Shown here: positions 1-11,400 of the stretch, piece by piece
How the letters are laid out: each line of letters begins with the position of its first letter
Position numbering within the stretch: position 1 is the first letter of the stretch
Assembly: GCF_964340395.1 (NCBI RefSeq)
Contig: NC_135570.1
Coordinates: 173,501 to 237,500 of the forward strand
Direction of reading: 5' to 3'
DNA from: Glandiceps talaboti
Taxonomy: Eukaryota > Hemichordata > Enteropneusta > Spengelidae
DNA length: 64,000 bases
The notes under the pieces: model-generated
Database searches by the model: none
What the model saw: only the letters and a program-made list of their open reading frames with translations
Told to the model about the DNA's origin: nothing
Program-made: the position numbers and the translations under genes

Positions 1-450
1 TATACAGGCATAAATATCTGACTACAATGTATACCCATGTACATGTACAGATATCTGACTGCAATGTATACCCATATACATCATGTACAAATATCTGACC
101 GCAATATATACCATATACATGTACAAATATCTGACTACATGGATACCAATATGTACAAATATCTGACTGCAATACATACCCATGTAGATGTACAAATATC
201 TGACTACAATGGATACCCATGTATACATGTACAAATATCTGACTACAATGTATACCTATATACATACACAAAATGTACATATACAAATATCCGACTACAA
301 CAATGTAAACCAATATCCAGGCCATGTGCAGGAACAAATATCGGACTACATGTAATGTATACCTATGTACATGTACAAATATCTGACTACAACAATATAC
401 CCATGTACATGTACAAACATCTGGCTATACATTTTTACATGTATGTCTGC
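1..450. repeat. Degenerate ~36-bp minisatellite, cut by the left edge
   Basis: Units contain ACAAATATCTGACTACAATG followed by a TATACCCATGTACATG-like segment, repeated about a dozen times with many substitutions and small indels. The array starts before the window. Long open frames across it are by-products of the repeat and are not genes. Confidence 0.9.
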
Positions 451-1704
451 TAGTACATGTACATGTATGCTTGATGTAACAAGTCTTGCCACCCTATCAC
501 TACCATAGTTAAGTATCAGCTACATGTATCACTTCATGTATAGTGTAAAGAGCCCGGCATGGCACATCTAACAGTCACTGTTTGTCATACTCATAGCATG
601 TCTTCTAGATTAGGATCCTCATGAAAGAGTATGCAAATACATTTCCACTACAGCTCAGTAATCACAGATTCTGACACATGTTTGCAATGAGTAGTAAATT
701 ACATACATGTCAAGATACTTGCCCACCTACATTTTGTATGTATGTTGGTAGTGTTTACATTATGGAATATAACTGACAGTGTACAACATTACTTGCAAAC
801 TTGCCTGGACTTGATCGTGATATTTGTCCAATACCATGCACAGATTCCTTGCCATAAGTGAGAAAGCCAAGCCATATGATTTATTCAGTTTGTGAAAATG
901 AGATTATTCTCATGGAGTGACAGGTTTTTTTTAAGACTCTAATCATTTGTCAACAAATTGTAGATTTGTGGGATGATTGGGTTTAATTCAAAACTTGGTA
1001 ATGATACACTGTTACAGGTGAGTACATTGTACATAATGCCTGTATAATAATGTGAGTGAGCTGATATGGAAAATATAATACAATGCAGTTCCAATGTACA
1101 GCTACATACAGAGGGGTTTAAAACTGATCACTACATTGTCGGAGATTGTGATAGATCACATGTCAATTATAATTCTCAATACAAAGTATTAGAATAAAGC
1201 TTCCACATTTTTCATTTGCCATTCATTACAAAAAATGTCCTCAGTCCTTTGGTGTACATACCAAATACCGTTGGCTATACATATACGTTGTGTACATGTC
1301 TGACCAATCAAACAGTGTATCTGCAAACGGATAAAATAATGCAGTACTCAAGTAACTTCACAGAAATACAATACTCCGCAGCATAATAAACGGATCTTGA
1401 CAATGAAAATTGGAGTTTGTGGGGTTTTAATTTACATTTGAATTCAATGGTGTCACACGCTGAAAATCTAAACGGTATTTGATTATCTATAGAGATGCCA
1501 AGTGTACACATCCCATTATGAATTACTGGACTGAACATTCGAGAGAGAAAAACCCTGAAAATGTCTACGAACACGTTTATTTCAAATTAAATTCCCCCAT
1601 GTTCGTTTAGTTACAATCTACATGACCCGTGATCAATTCGTAATACGTACGGAATGATATAATGTAAGGCTGAATAAATCTTATCTTCTGCAAAAGAACC
1701 TTAC
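451..1704. other. Non-coding, downstream side of DNAJB-like exon
   Basis: This is probably intron 1 of the minus-strand DNAJB-like gene, since transcription runs leftwards out of the window. I looked for a second exon continuing the phase-1 junction and found none. AT-rich unique sequence with no other recognisable feature. Confidence 0.5.
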
Positions 1705-1837
1705 CTTTCGCTTTTTTCGATGGGTACAGTCTTTCTGCTTTCTCTAAAAATCTTATCGCTTTGTCCTTATTCCCCGATTCGATATATTTTTTAGCTATTT
1801 CTATACATCGCTCGCTTTCATCTCTATTGCCGTCCAT
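1705..1837 (-). CDS. DnaJ homolog subfamily B member 12/14-like, first coding exon (partial gene)
   Basis: The exon encodes 44 residues from the start Met, beginning MDGNRDESERC and containing KDKAIRFLEKAERLYPS. This matches the conserved N-terminus of DNAJB12/DNAJB14, tail-anchored ER-membrane J-proteins that help Hsp70 in membrane-protein quality control. The exon ends at a strong donor (AAAG|GTAAGG, donor at 1703-1704) in phase 1. In this family the J-domain, Gly-rich segment, membrane anchor and DUF1977 region lie in later exons, which here fall left of the window. The start is chosen because the first Met matches the family start and is preceded by non-coding sequence. The family is recognised from the N-terminal helical motif only, as no J-domain is in view. 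DNAJB12 versus DNAJB14 cannot be decided. Confidence 0.8.
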
Positions 1838-2715
1838 CTTGGATTTGTGAGTACAATCAACGAGAATTTTACAGTATCAGAATACGCGAAATATTTTAGT
1901 ATCAGAAAATATAAACATTAAAGGAAAACAGTTATCAGAAATATATTTATGAATTTTAAATTAGTTTAAGTACATTAATGGGCAATATTTGCAACACATA
2001 TAGAAATTATCATCAATCGAATGGGTTGCTTGAAACTCATATGAAACGCAATTAGCTCAAAAGAAACGACCTCTGATTGGTTGGAGTCATCATTTACGTG
2101 TCGCTATATACTTCATATTTTCACAGTATTTCCTATTCTAAATTACAATTAAGAGCCATCTTCAGTTCGAAAAATATAAGTTTGACATTTGATAACCAGC
2201 TTGATAAATACGCAATGGGTTAAAGAATAGGAAACATACACAGACAAATATCCGAAATAAAAAATATTATCCAATCAATGTGTACGTCTCAATGTTGATG
2301 TCAAAGGTCATCATGACAGAGCGCCATCACCGTCTAAAATACGAGTATATATTTCCGAGTTCCTAAGCTAAAAATAGTAATTATGTGATCCTGAAAAAAT
2401 GTTAGCAGAATGTTTTGACCGTGACTATTAGAGAATGCAACCAACTTTTGCCATGAAACACAGGGAAAATAATGATGATTTGTTAACTTTTAATTTCATG
2501 GCCTTCTGGGCCAATCAACACAAACAGCACTCCTGGTGGCCAACCAATACAATCTTTTGTCTTTTACCGATGACTATGCATGCAATGTGGCAAATTACTA
2601 AATGCATATATGGTGGTGGGAAAGTATGGGACCTAACACTTGATTGCTTACTATTGGCACACTCAATTTGGTAGTTTTTCTTGGGAAGGTGGGAAGTTGG
2701 CATTTTAATATGAAT
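1838..2715. other. Presumed promoter/5' flank of the DNAJB-like gene
   Basis: Upstream (right-hand) flank of the minus-strand first exon. No TATA box, CpG cluster or other firm promoter element is visible. Small ORFs here have no recognisable similarity. Confidence 0.35.
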
Positions 2716-2747
2716 GCGGGGGGGGGGGGGGGGGGGGGGTCTAGAGT

Positions 2748-2779
<32 letters not shown>
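2716..2779. repeat. Poly-G run and (GT)n microsatellite
   Basis: An uninterrupted G run of about 24 bases is followed, after a short spacer, by a (GT)n tract of about 16 dinucleotides. The G run could form a G-quadruplex. Its length is prone to assembly error. Confidence 0.95.
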
Positions 2780-2782
<3 letters not shown>

Positions 2783-3954
2783 GGTAATATTTACCTTACA
2801 AATTTACAAAACCATGCATACCTTCACAAATGGTTGAATGTAATTTTATTTTTTATTAAACAAGTAGGGCAGACTGATTTATACAATGCAGGCATATTTA
2901 GTATTCAAGTTGTTGGCTACAAATGGTGTTGAAAAATATTGATAATCCTAAGTTTGCCTTTTAAATTTCATTAATGCTTAAAAGATGACATAGTGTGGGT
3001 GCTAACATATGGTCTCTATTAAAACCAAAGGGAGATCTCTCCAAAAGATTCAATAAAGGATACAGCACTGAACTAAAGATGACAAGAGTAGTACTGGCTA
3101 TCCTCTATGTACATCAAATACAGAGAAGAAAGCCATGGAGCACCTCGATCAGGAACAAATATTCCTTGAAAATCGAAGTTCTTCAAATCTTTCCAAAGTT
3201 TGCAATATGAAAGCTCATTTCTGGTCTTTTGAATCAATAAAAGAAATTATGGTGAGTACTAAAATTTTAACCAATACACACAACATACTTTTGATATCAG
3301 GCTGAGACTCGCTGCTTTCAAATACAAACAATCAGTATTGTTCACTTATTGGCTGTATTAACTGGACTGACATTTTAAAAATTTCTGTTGCACTTGATGA
3401 AGCATGTTTGGTTGCTAAGCAATCAAAGTATATCAATAAAAAACATTTCTAATTTGTTGACAAACAAGTACTCAGCATTATTCCTGACTGATGACTGTTT
3501 ACATATGGACATCAATACAGTCTACACTGTACCATTAACAAACAAGTTAAGTGGTTGTCAAGCTATTAAATCAAAGCTAAGTTAAGTGGTTACCCAGCTA
3601 AAATTTTCATATGAAATTCAAAATGGGTAAAAATATGGTGGATTTCGTAAGCGAAGGAAAACAAACCATACTGAAAGTTAGAGCTACTGAGAGTTAAACT
3701 TAAGGAATATTTAATTATCATTATAAAATGTTACAGTACATAAAACATATCAAGTTCTGTTTTACTAAATTTATTATTTGGTACTTCATACTTTTTGAAG
3801 AAAAAGACTTTCGCTGTTCATGTTCACCAGAATTCACTGCTGGTGGCTACTACCTTCCTCCATCTGTGGGTGTGACAGAAATCACAGTATGCAGTGGAAT
3901 CTGGGTAACTAAAACTGGTTTATAGAGGAGTGTATACAATGATAAGACTGTGAA
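2780..3954. other. Intergenic sequence, nothing recognised
   Basis: AT-rich unique sequence. Short ORFs on both strands show no domain, signal peptide or splice context that would support a gene. Confidence 0.5.
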
Positions 3955-4375
3955 TATGATTGACTTTGTCATCTAAAATAATTAATCCATAGATTGACAA
4001 TGTCACTGTTAAGTATGTAGACACTGACTATGTCACTGTTAAGTAGACAGACTATGTCACTGTTAAGTATGTAGACACTATGTCACTGTTAAGTATGTAT
4101 ACACTGACTGTCACTGTTAGTATGTAGCCACTGACCTTGTTGCTGTTAAGTATGTAGACACTGACTGTCACTGTTAGTATGTAGCCACTGACCTTGTTGC
4201 TGTTAAGTATGTAGACACTGACTTTGATGCTGTTAAGTATGTACACACTGACTATGTCACTGTTAACTTAAGTATGTAGACACTGACTTTGTTGCTGTTA
4301 AGTATGTACACACTGACTATGTTATTATTAATTATTTAGACACTGACTGTCGCTGTAAGTATGTAGACACTGACC
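3955..4375. repeat. Degenerate ~26-30-bp minisatellite
   Basis: Units of the form GTAGACACTGACT + (A/T)TGTC/TTGC + TGTTAAGTAT repeat about 14 times with indels. A 57-bp higher-order block (spanning roughly 4094-4207) occurs twice almost exactly, so recent amplification used more than one register. Confidence 0.9.
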
Positions 4376-5401
4376 ATTTTATTAAATATTTTTGTCAAAC
4401 AACTTTTTAGCCTGCACTAGCTGCAACTGGAAAGTTTTTTTGCATAAAAAAAACAATGATATATATTCACTAAAAATTGATTGGCCAATTATTTACAAAA
4501 AGACATTGTATCTGTTAATTAGTGGTTAATAATATCTGTAGTAGTGGAAAGTTGAAATTGTGAGTGAATCTGTACTGATATAGTTGGAGTATCATTTTCA
4601 ATCAGACAACCACAATATATTCCCTAAAAATTCTCAAAATACCACTAAATTAGACATTTCAGTATCATAATTAGACATTGCACATGTTAACCAGTGCTTG
4701 ATATTATCCATAAGAAGAACAGAAACAGGTTGAAATTGTGAATGCCATTGAGCACACTGATTATTGGGTGTGGATGTCAGAAGTCAAGACACAAGGGATG
4801 CTTGACAAGTCAAATTACCATGAGGATGACTTTGCTTAAGGCCATTGGACGGTATGAGATTTTGCATTCATGTGCCTTCACTTACAGAGAAGAGAGAAGT
4901 ATTAATACATTTTGTATAGTGTCTCTGTATTGTTAATATTTTCCTCTGGAGATCAATCAATTGATCTACTCAGTCACACTTTGTGTTTGGGAAAGTGTTA
5001 ATAGAAAACCTTTGGTGTATAGGCTGTGACTGCATTTTGTTAATAGAAAACCTTTGGTGTATAGGCTGTGACTGCATTTTGTCATGATGATATTTTGAAA
5101 AACAACTGAAAGAGTGCAGCTGCTACTCTATCTTTCATGATGATGCGTAAAAATTGAAGAGCCGTACCCTGAAATGAAAATAAAGTGAAAATAATACAAT
5201 TGTTAGCATAGTCTGAGTGATTCAACATTTTTATCACGAACTTGACAATGATACAATGATTTTGTAAAACACCTTTAGAACTTTTAACTGAGCCGTGTCA
5301 ATAGTAACAATTTTATTTGCATAAATAAAACTATAAACAACAAAAACATACTAAAGTCACAGCATTTGGTTTTAACAGGTATTTTAGTATGTAGAGTTTG
5401 G
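4376..5401. other. 3' flank of the SRPBCC gene with one 42-bp tandem duplication
   Basis: At 4997-5080 a 42-bp block beginning GTTAATAGAAAACC occurs twice, head to tail, without visible differences. The rest is AT-rich and carries nothing else I can name. Confidence 0.7.
5312..5317 (-). terminator. Candidate polyadenylation signal of the SRPBCC gene
   Basis: TTTATT on the plus strand reads AATAAA on the minus strand, 85 bp after the proposed stop codon of the minus-strand SRPBCC gene. Position and orientation fit a short 3' UTR. Confidence 0.5.
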
Positions 5402-8400
5402 TTACTGAGTCCATAGTTCTTCAGACGTGACATATTCATTCAGTGTTGTAAGCTTACTCAAGACACGGCTCATCTTTGAGGTAAAAATATAGATGAGAGT
5501 AAATTATGAAGCCCTTCTGGATTATTTGCATATTACCAACAGTGGCTTCAATGTTCAGTGAATGTCTGTACTACTTCATAATGTTGTTCAAATTGAACAA
5601 AGTAAAAATAAATGATATATGAAATCATGTGCAATGATTCTACTCACATAGTATAAGTAACTCCTTTTTCTGGTGTACATTTGCCATATCACCTTAGTTT
5701 TCAGTTTCCCCTTGTCATCTCTATGTTCAACACATTGTACTTCATACCGAGGTAACAACAGGTCCAAGTCTGTTTCAAATGCAATGACATTTTTCTTGGG
5801 CATATACTTGGTGACTTCTAAGGTAGCCTTTCTTTCTCCAAGCACAGGTAAGTTTAGGAATTCATAGTAACGTTTACCAACACCCAGCTCAGAATTATCA
5901 AATGGATGTTCATTTACAACACCTGGGTACCACTGAAGGAAAACATCAAATGTATATGAATTATCTAAATCTCAAATACTGTACAGTATGGTCTTGTCAC
6001 CATGAACTCCTGCATTGTTTTAATAGTAATATCATTTTTATGTTCAGTTAGAATTAGATATTTTGAAAATGTACTTATAGTGCAGCAGTTAACCCAAGAT
6101 TTTGGCCAAATCGTGCACTTTGGGTTAAAAGCATGAAACTTGCCACATATATACTTTGAACTATACTGATCACTTTCAGATATGGATCCAAAAAATCAGC
6201 GCCCTCTAGTGGCCAGAAACGGAAATTTCAGTAAACCATGCATTTCCTTCAAACATGGGCTAATAAATTCATCCAGTATGACCATATTTTCACCAAAATT
6301 GGGAATTTATGTCAGAAACTTGTTTTATCAACATAAGCAATGAATAACAACATTGTTTTGCAACATTATTGACATATTTTACGAAAATGTGTAACATTTG
6401 CTGTGGAAAATAGCTAATTCTGTCATGTTAACCACTCACTGCTATTTCCATATATCAGAAATCAGGGACAAAAATATCTTAAATCATTGATATATACTGT
6501 TAATTGTAACATGCAAGTGTTCCATTACAAATACCCAGTCAGTCCTGGTGGCAGTTTCCTTCACAGTAACAGAGAGCAGTGCAGTTGAGACTAGCCTTAT
6601 AGCATCTGCAAAGACCCCTGCATGCCTTTTTACAGTTGCAGTGAATCAGCTCATAGCACATTTCGTGTGCTTGACCAAGAGTTGTCCACTTTGGTTTCCA
6701 TGGTGAATCATCTTTTTTTGTCCAACCCCAATCCATTGGACTTGGTAATTTAGGATCTCTTTGCAAGGCCTGACCCCAAACATGTCCCCCTTGGTAGGTT
6801 GCTCTTAGTACATGCTGTTGGAGGGCTGCTTGTGTAGGGGGAATATTCTCGAGAGCTCGTGATTTTCTGGAGAACAGATGTTGCCTTGCCTCATTAACGT
6901 TATGCATTCCACTGGTTCGATCATACCAAAGAATCACAAACCGTTCAATTAGTGACATGCAATTGTCAGGCACTTGTTCTGGAGCCTCTGCTAGAGTGAG
7001 AAATGCATCTGTGACTTCTGGAAATACCTGCCATGTATCCCAGGTTGACTTCTTGCCTTTCCCACAAAAAAACGATGTCACATCACAACCAGTCAGTGCA
7101 TGGAATATGGATAATGTTTTCGCTTTATGCGGGCCCAGAGAGTTTGCAATTTCATGAGCTGCGATGTACCTATAGTGTCTGCCAACACCAAAAGATATCC
7201 ACACCTCAGCCACTGGAATTAAATGCAAATTTGATACAATAATGACAACAACATCTGTGTCAACTGTTCTGACCATAATATTCTGGTGCCCATTTTCTGC
7301 TGCATCACATAGATGGAGAGCCAAACGTGTATCTGCCTCTTCATGAGAACATGGCTCTATGCGACCTTTGTCCAGTCTAGCAGGTGTACAGAGAACTTCA
7401 TTCCCAAAAGTGCTGTACAGTTCCTTCCCATCTACTTCAGTTGAGGTCATTTGTTCTGACAGTAACCTAAAGAGCTCAGTTTTGTTATCATTGTCACGCA
7501 AGAAGCTTTGCCAGTTACTTGGTATATTTGATGATGGACTTACTCTCCTTCTTGCACCTTTACCACGTTTCTCTCTTGTAGCTGCCTTCAGGCTGTCAGC
7601 AAAATACACATCCCATACTATATCAAGTCTATCCACATGATCTAAATTCAACAAGATGTATGGCTTGAACACTGTGTCACTGTACTCCTGGAATGTCTTT
7701 GTAGTACCTGGAGACAGCATCTGGACAATCATAGCACTATCCAAAACCATTGCAGTAACATTGGGTGCTGCGACTCGAGTTTGTGTGAGGGCTTCGAGTT
7801 CAGTCAGAAGAAGAGCTTTGTTCCCAGTTCTCATTTCATCCTGTCTTGCCAAAGAAGGAGGCCATGGCTGGTTTTCATGCTTGAAAAACTCTTCAAGGTT
7901 ACCATCTCGAGACTGGCATGCAATGTACAGTCTGGAGAACAAAGCACAGTCTTCTTTTAAAGTTGTGACCTGGGCTTTTTGTTTCACTGTTGTCTTCTTT
8001 TTTGAGAACAATGACATTTTGTTCTTTTTTATTGGTTCTTGTATAGTTTTGGTTCGATCTATGAACCTCTCTTTGACAAAGAGGTCATATTGTTCTTGTC
8101 CCCTCTTATATACTTCTCTAACAGTCTTTACAACTTCAGGATCCATAATATCCTTGGTGTCTAATGCAAGGAGATCACCACTGTCCTCCTGAAATGGGTT
8201 TCCCATTTCATTGAAGACCATGACAAGTGATGAGACATCTTTGCCAAAGGACTTTTGCACACCTGGGGATTGCTCATGATGTACCAGACTACTTTCCTTG
8301 GTACCTCTGTTCTCTTCAAACTCCTGTATCATTCTGGATACCTCAGGTCCTGAAACCATCCATCTTCTGAGAGCTGATGGGTTTTCTGTCAGTCCAACTG

Positions 8401-11400
8401 CACCCCCATCCCCTTTCACTAGCGCATTAGATTGTTCATGTGCCTGATCAAGTGCCATGGCAGAGAATGGGCGTTTAGATTTGCGTGCAACAAATCCTCC
8501 ACTACAAAATGCCTGATACACTGAGGGATGGCTCTCGGGTAAGGCGCATAAATCTCTTATATGAACAGAGAGCCACCGAGCATAATTTATGTGATCAAGG
8601 CTAAATATCCATGGCATCAATTTGGCCAGAGATTCCAAGTACCTTGAGAAGTTCGCTTCTCGGATAGACCCAACCAACCTGAGAATGCAGAGTTCCAGTT
8701 GAAGGGCAAGTGACCAAAACTGAAATTGAGGTTGTTCAATTGACATTTTATCACACCATGCTGTGAACTCCAAAGGATTTTCTAGAACCATGTTCATGTA
8801 TGTGTCGTATGCTTGGTGCTGCAGAATAAAGAGAGTGGCTGCTGTGAGTTGATGAGCATGTCTTGTTTTAGTAAGATGTGCAGCCTTTATCATGGAGTCA
8901 GCTGTACCACTTGAAGTGACACCAGCAGTACAAAGTGCTGTTGTCCAACCACTACCTTCAAGCCAGTCCCCCAAAACTTTGAATGCTGCCATTTCAATGT
9001 GTAGTGCACCAAACATTATGACATATTTGTCTTCACCATGAGTGATAGGAAAGTTCCATTGGATTGTTTTACCAATAGCAAACAGAGGCTGGTCCATTAC
9101 TACCACTGGTACCTGCTCAGGGTTTAGGTAATGTACTGCAGCCTTTACAGTGTTCATGGCATGTTGGATCATGGCAACTGAGTGTGCACATTCCTGAAAC
9201 AGTGGCATAAGAGCTACAATTGTTGTAGGGTCATTCATTGGTGGCTGCATTGATGCCCAATATGCAGACCATGAGATGAAGTCATCCTTGCTAAGCTCTG
9301 GTTTATTGATAAGCTGTCTCAGATGGTGTAACCACTCATACTCTTTTTCTAGCACCTCTGGAAAAAGAGGTGTATTGGGTTTTATTGGTCCAATTCCTCG
9401 TGGCACTAATAGATCCTTTCTAGTTGGAGGAGCTGGTGGAACATTTATGTATGACATGGGCATTGGTGCAATTGAAGTACTTTTATATTCATTTCCAGAT
9501 ACATCCAGTACTGGGACATCACGTGGTACACCCTGTGTTTCTAAAGTAGGGTGCTGCATCATGGAAATGCTAGTACCATGAAATGAGTCCTTTGCTGTAG
9601 CAGAACTTGGGTTGTGGTCTATGTTATCGACAGCTGCTGTTGTGAACAGCTGTTTTTTCAGCTTTGGAGGACATACCACCTTTTCCTCTTCATACATTTC
9701 ACATACTTTGTTTCCAATGTCTGTAGAGATTGAAAGGAGGCGATCATAGGAGATACACAAACCCATGCCATGGAGAGTATCAACTAGACCACGCTTCCTT
9801 GTTTCAGCATGGATCTTCAGTGCAAGATATATTGGTACTGGTGTTTCCTTGTCTCTACTGTGACGAATTGACATTGTAGAAGAAGAAGACTGAATGTACC
9901 TTGATTTCACACTATTGAACACAATCAGCTGTGATATAGCTTGAGATGCATGAGACTTTGGTTTCATTTCAACTGCCTGTTCTTTGATATTTGGTCCATC
10001 TAGAATCATACTTATGAGAGCATTGAGAGATGCAGGCACAGCTTTTTCTTGACTGTCTTCAAGAAATTGTCCATTAAATTCCTGCTTTGTGTTGAATATA
10101 TCTCGACGAACAAGTTTGGCAGCTTTGGCCAAGGCTAGTGCCTCACTGTCATAGTCTTGATCACATACTTGTTTGAGTGCTTCCCCTACATCATGGTCGA
10201 ATGCAAGTAAGATTTGCCTTCCTTGATTATAAGCTTTGAGATCAGTAATTGCTGCCAGAACTCGATTTTTGAGTCGTGTAGTGTGCACTTGGACATTTTC
10301 AACACCAAGTTCCTGTAATCTTGATGCGTACAGGTTCTTTATATCTGCCATGTAAAATACTGGTCTCGTTTCTTTGGAGTCACGAAATGTTTCCAAGTGA
10401 GAAACCAATTCTGCAAATGCTATACCGTGTAAAGCACCCTCACTTTGTCTCTCTTTAGGGTTCTTTTCTAGTAATTGTGCTCGTTTGTATAACTTTGCCA
10501 AACAGTTTACATGATATTGGGCATCAATAGCAACCATATCTCCACCTGCAAGCTTTGACAATAATTTTGTATCATTGAGTTCTGTTGCACATTTCCTCAC
10601 TTTAAAATCGAGTTCAAATGTAGATGCCTTATGAAGACCAGCTAGACCAGCAACACTATCACAGAATATGCATATATCTGAAGCACCTTCTTTCTGTTTA
10701 CATACAGAACGAGCTTTTCTGGTTTTTACAGGGCTTGAATCTTGTGATTTTTCTGCTTTCCTTTTGCGCACTCTTTCTAAATGCATGGTACTAATTTTAT
10801 TTCTACAGGTTTTGTGCCAAGCTGCTTTGTTCTCCCTAAAGGTATCTTCAATTCCTGAACCTGTGTCTAGCTTCTTCATATCTACTTCTAAGGGTAATGC
10901 ATTCAGTTCATGAAACTGAATGAGATTTTCTGCAACATACTTATATCCTGCACCAAAGTCTTTTCTTTTTGAGTTTGCAGGGCACTGTAATGGTTCACTA
11001 GTTAGAGTCTGGCAAAGAATGCACATTTGCCAATTTATTTCATGGCTAATTTGTCCAGAAGGACCTGGCTCTGATGTATCTACAAGCTTGTATGCTTTTG
11101 ACATGTCTGCTACTACTACTAGCAATACAATTGATTCTATGACTAGCTGTCTACTGCCTAACTTGATTAGGTAGCTTGACTTACTTGAAGTGAATCTTGC
11201 TTAATCTACGACAAATAGAAGTGCAGGATCAATACTAGTAGACCAAATGTGAATGTACTTGAAGATTTGTGTAGATGCTTTCAGACATTGACCATGATAG
11301 AATCAAACTAAGTGAAAAGAGATTCACTCTTTGAACATTCACATAATGTTACACACCCATTTCTAAGGGAAAATGTGAACAAAATCACAGAAATGCTTTG

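Noticed and set aside
7656-8192. 178-codon plus-strand ORF inside the transposase gene
   Set aside because: It is an antisense shadow of the 1528-codon ORF with no similarity of its own.
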